A DNA stretch of 64,000 nt from Ryuthela nishihirai. Lineage: Eukaryota > Arthropoda > Arachnida > Araneae > Heptathelidae. Location of the stretch: positions 61,701,817-61,765,816 of the forward strand of contig JAWZYU010000030.1 in NCBI GenBank assembly GCA_038380435.1. The letters are read 5' to 3'. Position 1 is the stretch's first letter. Every line of letters begins with the position of its first letter. Made by a program: the position numbers and the translations under genes. Shown one piece after another: positions 56,615 to 64,000 of this stretch. Below the pieces are notes generated by a model. The model was not told the DNA's origin. It saw only the letters and a program-made list of their open reading frames with translations, and made no database searches.

Positions 56615-58094
56615 CAGGGTGTTTAAAAACTCTCTGTACAAATTTCAATGGGAGATAGGGAACACCAAGACAAACTTTTTTCGTCTGTGAATGTATGTCT
56701 GCCAATGTAACCCTTCGGTGCTAGAGGGCGTTGACAGAAATATCAGTAGAGCTGGTACATAAATGAAAGGTGAACAACATGTTTGTTTAAAGAAGGTGCT
56801 CAAAATTGCGACCAGCAACAGCATTACATACATGACAGCGTTGAAGTATTGACTGCCATACATGTTGAAAGATTCTGGGAATTTCGCGAACCGTTTCAGC
56901 GGCAACAGTGATTTTTCGACGAAGTCTTCATCTGAGTTGATGGGAGTCTCATATGTGAAGTTCTTCATATGTATCCAGAGGAAGAAATTGATACATGTTA
57001 AATTGGTCGATCTTGGTGTCCAGGCAATGGGTCCACCCCAGCCTATCCATCGGCCCTCGAAAGTGGCTTTCAGATAATTCCGTACATCATTGCTAATGTG
57101 TGCTGGCACCCCGTAGTGTTGAAACCACATTCATCTGCAAATAGCCATGGGAACATCTTCCAGCAGTCCCAACAACGTTTCTTCAAGAAATGCCCAATAA
57201 ATCTGCCCATTGAGTCGCGGAGGCAGCAGGTATGTCCCAATCAAAATGTCGTGGACGATACCCACCCAAACATTGATAATGAACTGTTGTTGATGACCAT
57301 GCACCATTGTGACGTGGATTTTTGTGTGCCCAAACATGAGAACTGTACACATTAAACACACTCTCAGGTGTGAAAGAGGTCTCATCTGAGAAGAGCACAT
57401 GAACCAGAAAATCATGTTCTACCATGGTCTGCTACAGAAACCAGCACATGAATTCCACACAAAGAGGGTAATCCTGAGGTTGCAATGTCTGGACCCTCTG
57501 ACGATGAAATGGATATAACTGCTGCTCGTGCAACACTGCTCGCCACACAAAGCATGGTTCACACCGAGGCTACATGCCACAGCTCATTTGTTTGTACCTG
57601 GATTTTCCTTTTCTTGACATGGAAGAGAGGATCTCTTCCATGTCAGGAGTGCACATGGTTCTCTCCCAACCAGTGTTATGCATGTTTGCATGGAATGTTC
57701 CAGTTTTTCGCAGTTGCCAGTGCAAATGCGCAAATGTTTGGCATACGTTTATTTGGGAAGTGCTGTCGGTACCACCTCACAGTAGCTCTTCCGTTTCCAT
57801 TGGCAGCCCCATATGCCAGATGCATGTCAGCCATCTCAGCAGTATGAAATACTCCATGTTACATGTAATGTGTCTGATTTATGAATGCTGATGGCAAAAA
57901 CAAGTCCATTCCCCATTTCCACTTTGCCCCTCTAGCCAATTGCAGCGCCACCAAACAGTGCCCACTAGCCCGAAGGCAGCAGTGGTATGCCACAGAATGT
58001 ATGTCAGCGGACATACATTCATAGACGAAAAAGGTTTGTCTTGGTGTCCCCTATCTCCCATTGAAATTTGTACAGAGGATTTTGAAACACCATG
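56615..58094 (-). mobile_element. mariner-type element inserted in LINE B
   Basis: Ends CAGGGTGTTTAAAAACTC and, inverted, CATGGTGTTTCAAAATCC; both then continue with CTGTACAAATTTCAATGGGA. TA at 56613-56614 and 58095-58096. Minus-strand transposase pieces: HVLFSDETSFTPESVFNVYS, YQCLGGYRPRHFDWDIP, FQHYGVPAHISNDVRNYL, TPRSTNLTCINFFLW, DEDFVEK. HYG replaces the usual HDG and IN replaces the final xD, so two catalytic Asp positions appear lost, besides frameshifts. Confidence 0.93.
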
Positions 58095-58193
58095 TATAGT
58101 TATTCATATGGATAACATAGCCAAACCAACAGTCTCTTTCTGCACAATATGCTACTCAAAGGAGGTTGATGACTCCTTTGCCTAACCTCATCA

Positions 58194-60008
58194 TTAAACA
58201 AAGTTGAACAACCTAATGCCCAAGATACCGTGTAAGCATCTAGTATCAAAAGCATCAAGTTTCCTGTCATCTTGTTTACAAAGAGTCCAAGTTTCACTAC
58301 TATAACTAACTCTTGAAAGAACCAAGCTATTATACAGTCTAATTTTAGTCTTTAGGTTTATACATATATTTCTCCACACACTCCATAGATTCTTAAATGT
58401 CCCAGCAGCAATCCCTATTCTTCTGTATATTTCATGCCACACATCATCATATCTGTTACATAGCTCCCAAGATATTAAATTGAGACACCTGCTCAAGAGT
58501 GCAACCATTTAGATTAACTGAACCACAGGCTGTCTGACCAATTTTCATCACTTTAGTTTTCTCATTGTTTATCATCAAATCTACTCTACTACCAGTCTCA
58601 ACAACAACTCTAATGAAAGAGTTCATTTTGTCAACATTTCCCAAAAGGGCCAAATCGTCAGTATAATCTAAATCAGAAATTTTCAGATCTGTAGGCCATT
58701 TAAGCCCAAACTCTTTCCCTTGCAGTGAATTTTGCATAACATAATAACTAAAGAGGAAAGAAGACAAAATGCACCCTTGTCTAACACTAGAGGCAATGAT
58801 AAACCAATTGTTACAAGCTTTACCAACTCTCACACATGACTCAGTGTTATTATAGAGAGCTTTCATCATGTTAACTAACTTGTCTGGTATGCCATAAGAT
58901 CTAACAATCAATCACAAATTATGGCAGTCAACAGAGTTAAAAGACTTTGAAATCAACAAAGCTAGTAACTAAAGGTTTCTGAAACTCTAAACATTTCTCA
59001 AGAATCTGCCTACTCAAGAATCTGACCTACATGTCCCCTGCCACTTCTGAAACCTGTGACTGCTCATCATGCAATTGTCTGTCAACCAGATTGTTATTTC
59101 TATTAAGCACACTCATGCAAAGAACTTTACCTGGAACAGAAAGTAGTCTGATATCACTATAGTTATAACAAGAACTGTGATCACCTTTTTTTAAAATAGG
59201 AGTAATAATAACACTGGTAAAATCTTTAGGAACGATGCCTTTATCATAAAAGATATTCAAAATTTCAGTCAGCCATCTGATTACAGGTGCATTCTCATCT
59301 CTAAGCATCTTAGTAGTAATTTCATCTACCCCTGGGGATTTGTGTAGTTTAAGTTTAGAAATGTCCAAATAACTTCAGACTGTAGTATAAAGCCAACATT
59401 AAAGCCTAGTAATGCATCTATCATCAATACAAACAATGAGTAGAACTAACCACATTGTTTAGAACATCACTACTCAGCCTACCTGCCCATGACAGAATTC
59501 TCACCTTCTATAACCTTATCTTGTTTATCCTTCAATCCCTGTATACCTGTCTGTTTTCTACCACACAAAACATATATGCTCTCTGCTGTTGTGCTGTCTA
59601 ACTGCTTCCTTGGCTTTGTCAGCCAAGCCAAAGATTTTTATCAGCAGCTAACTGATCCTTTACATGTTTATTAAGCTCTCTGTAATGCTTTCTATTAGGA
59701 CTAATAGGGTATTGAATAAGGACATTCCTACAGTTCTTTCTTTCTGAAATAAGTTCAAGTGCCTTATCACTCAAATAATTCTGCCTCCTCTGCTCTTTTT
59801 TTCCCAAAAGAGTACTGTTAGTTTCCAAAAAAGCCTGTTTAAAATGGTCCCATTCTTTCTCAACTTCAGTAGTATGCACACCATGACTGTCATAATGACT
59901 AAGTAACCTATCATGGTAAGCTTTAGCTATAACTGGGTTTTTCAGAGCTTCAGAATTAAAGGTAATTTTTTTAACCTTAGCACAACACTTCTTAAGTTTA
60001 ACTTGCAA
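58194..60008 (-). pseudogene. LINE B reverse transcriptase and flanking protein regions
   Basis: Reads EALKNPVIAKAYHDRLLSHY.. (linker), MDISKLKLHKSPGVDEITTK, VIITPILKKGDHSSCYNY.DIRLLSV, SVRQGCILSSFLFSYYVMQ, DLDYTDDLALLG (YxDD active site near 58665), FNILGAM, then FKNLWSVWRNICINLKTKIR and LYNSLVLSRVSYSSETWTL. The last motif marks a CR1/RTE-like C-terminal region. Interrupted by stops near 59619, 59027, 58911 and a frameshift near 58480. Confidence 0.9.
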
Positions 60009-61280
60009 GAAGCTTTTAACAAAGTAATGATCAGATCCAATTTCAGCTCCCCTATATGACCTGGTATTCCTAACAGAACTAGCCCATATTAAAATATATA
60101 ATTAATCATATTCTTATGCTGCCCATCATTAGCACATCATTAGCAGGAGAGAGAGACCCAAATATTTCAGGAGTGCAGACATGAAGAACAATGGTCACTC
60201 ATCCCAAAACTGGAGTAGATCATGGAGAATGCTAGGAGTCATTCTAAACAAACATTCTAAAGTTTCCACTGAATCATTTCTACAACATTTGCTTGTTCGG
60301 GCCATTGCTATTTGTACCACAATGTTGCTGGTTCAATTGAAGCTGGGCATACAGTTCAGTCTTGTTCCAAACTTTTGCTCAACCTTGCTCAAATTTATCT
60401 CACCAATTTTGAGCACTGCATAAACACTTCTCAACATATATAGGCAACATTTCTTTAGGGATTTTTAGGGGCATTGCTTTTAACCCATGAAAGACAACTG
60501 CACTTTGCTCATCATGCATACACTCCTGAAGTACCCATGTTTTACTCTCCTTCCAATGACTTTATTTGTCAGCACAACCATGTGTTGTGAAACATGATAT
60601 CACCACCTGCTGCTGGAACTTGGCACTGATACATAATGTATTTTGACAGTTGTATGCACTGTGACATATTTACTAACTCATCCTCATATCATTTTAAATT
60701 ATTTTAGACAGTGTGGGTGGTACCTATTTCTACTTCTAATAATTTTGATAAAGTTTGGGTTGACTTTATAATGCTTCTAATCTGTTTAAACATTCTTTTT
60801 TTATCTGATGCAGTTGAAAGATGCTGCACAAACAATGAAAGATTTCAAAGGAAATTATTGATATTTTTAAGTTTTAGCTGGCATAATTATCATCTATCTT
60901 TAGATGATAATTAAATCTTTTTATAGTTTTTTTTTATTTCTAATCTTTTCATTTGCACTAAAGAGAATCACTCTTTGAATGATATATATTTGCTTTGTTT
61001 TGGGCATGTTTCATGTTTCTGGTGGATATTCCCATAGTTTTGAACTTTTGGTTGTGACATGCAGCAGAGATTAAAAATGGAAATAGATTTGTGTTTGTTC
61101 TGAGCAGAAGTGAAATTCATCTAATTTCATTCATCTAATTTTATTCTCAAAGGAAAATTTAGTTTTTGTTTTTCTTTTAAGTAAAGGTCATAAAATTATA
61201 TATTTCTTTCGATATTCAAAAACTTATCATATTCAATAAATTTTGCAAAATACGAACATTATTATCAAAACTGATATATA

Positions 61281-62079
61281 CAAAAGTCATTCAAAACAAA
61301 ACTGCAGATGTTAAAATCTGTTTTATTCAAACAAAAAGGAAAATATGCACATCAGTCTTCAATGTAGTCTTCATTACATTTGATACACTTTCGTAAACAA
61401 TAAACTAATGACTATATTGTTAGGAGAAATTTTGTGGTTGGTGCTGGAGCCACTTTTCACCACTGTTTTGACTTCTTCATCGGACAAAAGTGACCCCTCC
61501 TACCTCCTAGTGTGTATTTCAATGACCAAAAGAGGTAGGCATCAAAATTGGTGATAACGAGGATATCATTCAGGAGCACATCACAGTACTTTGTACTTAT
61601 CACGGTTTCTTGTCTCCAGGGATTGCTCCAGAATTACCTCTTTATGATCCCAGAATACAGTAACTCTCTCTGCATGATGCTTGGATGTGGACTTTCTTCA
61701 GTCAAGGTGAGTTCATATGGTTGTGGTGCATTGTCAACACATTTGTTACTGTTCTGGACTTTATCCACCTGCTCATAGACTTGCTGTTGACTCATATATT
61801 GCCCACCATACTGAGCCAACATTCAGCAATGAATTTGCTGGCATTATTCCTTCAGCATTAAGAAATCAAATTACATATCACATCTCATCTTGGTGCATAA
61901 TTGTAAGGGTGCTGTCATCTTTAAGACTGATTGGTTACTAATAATGCCAGCAGAGAGGGCTATGTGTGTGTGTTAGTGTTGCCAACAGAATTTAATCAAT
62001 AATGTGATGCAAGATTATCATTATTTTTTGCATCTTGTGCATTTTTTAATAGTTTTGCAGTTTTCATTTGAATGACTTG
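61281..62079 (-). mobile_element. mariner-type element, internally deleted
   Basis: CAAAAGTCATTCAAAACAAA and, inverted, CAAGTCATTCAAATG with TA on both sides (61279-61280, 62080-62081). Minus strand: MSQQQVYEQVDKVQNSNKCV (HTH region, 61800 down) followed soon by NFDAYLFWSLKYTLGGRRG and LRKCIKCNEDYIED (C-terminal end). The central catalytic part is missing. 799 bp. Confidence 0.82.
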
Positions 62080-62081
62080 TA

Positions 62082-62990
62082 CACTGTTGTTCATAATTTA
62101 AGGAAGTTGAAAAATATTATATAATTATCTTGATAAATCTTTTTTTGGAATTAAGTGAAAGTTTCAGAGGATATTTAGTATGAAATAAATTTATTGGTTA
62201 TTAAATTTGGATTTCTCAATATGGAAGACTGAAATATGCAAATTAAGCTGGTGATAAAAACAGCTTCAGGAATGGGTGCTTCTCATTTGGGTTAAGAGTG
62301 GCTTTATTGAGTATTTCGGATTATAGTTTTTATTATTATTATTTTTATTATGATTTATTCCATGCAAGGGATTACAGTAAAGCCAAGGTAAAGGTAATTT
62401 TAGATATTGATTGAAATGTTCAAATGGCTTGATGCCCAGTACATTTGGGAAATTAAGAAGAAATATTAAGGATAGTACAAAAATGCAATAGTGTACAGGA
62501 ATTGCATAATTATTTGATACCTATAAATAAAATGACAAGAAGTTGCACAAAGGCAAACATATAATATGATAAGAAATGTAGTAAAATGTGGTGGTGGTGG
62601 TGGTGGGGGAGTTTAAGACAACAGAGAGTAATAATATTAGATGAATGAACAAGGGAAAAAGGATTGCGAATAATCTAGAAAAACAGCAAAGATGGGTAGT
62701 GGGAAGGAATGAGGAGATATTTTTGGTCAAACATTTCAATATTCTAATAGGAGTGGATTAATATAGTTTTTGAATTTTGTTTTAGAATTTCAAGTGATAT
62801 TACTCAGTAAAGAGTTCGAAGTTGAGGTTGTATGAAAAGCAAAAGAAATTTCACCATATTTAGCTTTGAAAATGGCAGGAGTAGAAAACATTTTATTATC
62901 AGAGTGAAGGATATGGCAATGTAGTAATTGAATATAGGGTGTTAAAATGTAAAGGAAGAAATATTTGGATGATGGTCAGAGATGGAGAGC
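62082..62990. other. AT-rich non-coding DNA, nothing recognised
   Basis: No supported exon or element. Holds a short (GGT)n run near 62588-62606. Confidence 0.5.
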
Positions 62991-63039
62991 CATTAGATGA
63001 TGGAAGCAGGATAATCACATAGAGAGTTAGTCAGATTCA

Positions 63040-64000
63040 CAATTGTGTTGGAAAGTGTAATTTACAGACTCTGGGGACATGTCTAGAAGAATGAGCCAGG
63101 GTAGCCTAGAACAACAACAGTTCCAGATGATCGTTTCATGTCCCTAACTGCAAGGATTGTAGAACAATGTCAGTGTGCCAGTTTGCATTGGAACTGTCGG
63201 CTGCCATGCAAACTGGACGATATACAGAGTAGCTGTGTCCCAATGACTTTATGAAAGAGGATTATATGCTACGAACTGTTAGTGTGCATACCAATAACCT
63301 CGGCTCATAAGAAAGCATAACTGGAATGAAGCGGGTTGGATTGTTTTACCCTTGAGCTGCACTTTTTTTGCATACCACCACCTGCTTCTGATTTGATGAC
63401 TAATGGATTACAGTGGGCTAAATGACACACTGGAAGGTTCCCCCAACTTTCTATGACTTTCTATCTTATAAGATTGGGGGAGGTGCCCCATGGACAGCTG
63501 TTAGGAGACAAATGGTAGCCTCCCATCAAGGCCATCAGTGTGTTTTTTTAATGTGCACAGGGTATGGCTCTCCCACACATGGGGCCAAGGCTTTACATCC
63601 CATACAATGGATGGTGGCCTTTCCAAGCCCATCAGTATTCCCTACTGACCGAGGGCAAAGCAGGGAGTTTCATGGAGATAAATCTCGATGCTGGCCCAGG
63701 GTGGAATCAAACCTGGAATTGCAAATTTTGAGCCTGGTGTGCTACTGACTGAGCCTCATTAACCTTAAATAGAGCAAGCAGCATCTCTATTGGACGAATG
63801 ATTAATGGGGACAGGTTCACTTTTTGGATGAATCACGATATAACATAACGCCACAATGTAACTTGCATCTCAATGTCACTGCATCTGAAGAGAGCATGGG
63901 AAACATTTTCATCCACTGATATCATGGAAAGAGACTGTTTTGGTGGGAGTAGTTTGTTGGTCTAATGAGATATCACTATCAATGACTGCACTGATCTTCA
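63040..64000 (+). pseudogene. Tc1-like transposase relic, interrupted by SINE A
   Basis: Before the SINE: TTTVPDDRFMSLTARIVEQC and KRIICYELLVCIPITSAHKK, corresponding to the second HTH and linker of Tc1-type transposases. After it (63800 on): DRFTFWMNHDI, AWETFSSTDIMERDCFGGSS and TINDCTDLH, matching the (E)RDRFGGGSVMVWGGI...TDL region. The frame is broken and the 3' part lies outside the window. Confidence 0.75.
63333..63765 (-). repeat. SINE A copy (antisense), nearly full length
   Basis: Starts with GGTTGGATTGTTTTACCCTT (inverse of the SINE tail) and runs through GGGCTAAATGAC, TAGCCTCCCATCAAGGCCAT, AGGGTATGGCTCTCCC and GAGATAAATCTC to the tRNA-like head (GGAATTGCAAATTTTGAGCC, ACTGACTGAGCC). 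A short extra sequence (ACTTTCTATG repeated) lies near 63444-63465. It splits the Tc1-like relic. Confidence 0.88.

Larger units (their letters stand above)
56490..60130 (-). mobile_element. LINE B, non-LTR retrotransposon copy (antisense), split by mariner
   Basis: Minus-strand order from 60130 down: INYI..TRSYRGAEIGSDHYFVKSFL (end of endonuclease), linker, RT, C-terminal part, 3' UTR. The 3' end near 56490 is inferred from the matching start of homology at 10061. The mariner 56615-58094 separates the final 125 bases from the rest. Decayed, yet still readable over long stretches. Lies in the intron after RFX exon 7, opposite to the gene. Confidence 0.85.

Noticed and set aside
57098..58185. 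Several forward-strand frames within the mariner
   Set aside because: Antisense shadows of the mariner transposase and its termini.
60711..60914. 67-codon forward frame as a candidate RFX exon
   Set aside because: No AG acceptor with phase 1 joined to a conserved sequence, and the translation has no RFX-like feature.
55363..64000. Further RFX7 exons downstream of exon 7
   Set aside because: No frame with flanking splice sites resembles the RFX7 C-terminal region; the interval is almost all mariner, LINE B, SINE and Tc1 sequence.

Overview
The window is AT-rich animal DNA with GT-AG introns and heavy transposon decay. It contains one host gene that can be supported: a forward-strand RFX7-type (RFX5/RFX7 class) winged-helix transcription factor. 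Seven short coding exons (22389-22711, 28172-28205, 32133-32224, 40442-40573, 41117-41233, 51093-51177, 55158-55362) join with consistent intron phases into one open 329-codon reading frame. It carries the N-terminal LYLYLQLP-like segment, the complete RFX DNA-binding domain ending in YCYSGLRKK, and the start of the helical region that follows. The long C-terminal exons must lie beyond position 64000. No exon exceeds 323 coding bases, so the gene does not appear as a large ORF. Divergence from vertebrate RFX7 and the transposon content suggest an arthropod, possibly a chelicerate; this is inference.

Layout. 1-15.1 kb: AT-rich non-coding DNA with small hAT-type MITEs, tRNA-like foldback elements, a relic of LINE B and a roughly 100-bp minisatellite (13.14-13.89 kb). 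15.1-20.5 kb: a decayed RNase H-bearing (I/Jockey-like) LINE with ORF1 zinc knuckles, endonuclease, reverse transcriptase and RNase H, rearranged by a large inverted repeat and a tandem duplication. 20.57-21.3 kb: an antisense RNase H relic of another LINE, then a hAT MITE with a perfect 8-bp target duplication and a perfect 40-bp palindrome. 22.1-22.4 kb: the probable promoter/5' leader of the RFX gene. 22.4-64 kb: RFX exons separated by introns of 0.5-10 kb that hold most of the mobile elements.

Mobile elements in or downstream of the RFX introns include two tRNA-derived SINE families (SINE A, tRNA-Met-like; SINE B), a Tigger/pogo transposase relic split by an unclassified TIR element, Penelope-like relics with inverted terminal repeats, a TTAA-flanked (piggyBac-like) family with two roughly 2.2-kb copies in opposite orientation, three TIR-bounded Tc1/mariner elements plus one Tc1 fragment, and a LINE (56.49-60.13 kb, antisense) split by a mariner. 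Several insertions are nested and have clean target-site duplications, so their relative ages can be read directly.

The most unusual structures are two families of short elements (3.6, 45.7, 51.7 kb; and 9.0, 33.7 kb) in which tRNA-like modules lie in inverted orientation at both ends, so that tRNA-like sequence forms part of the terminal inverted repeats. No viral genes, CRISPR arrays, rRNA or intact tRNA genes were seen.
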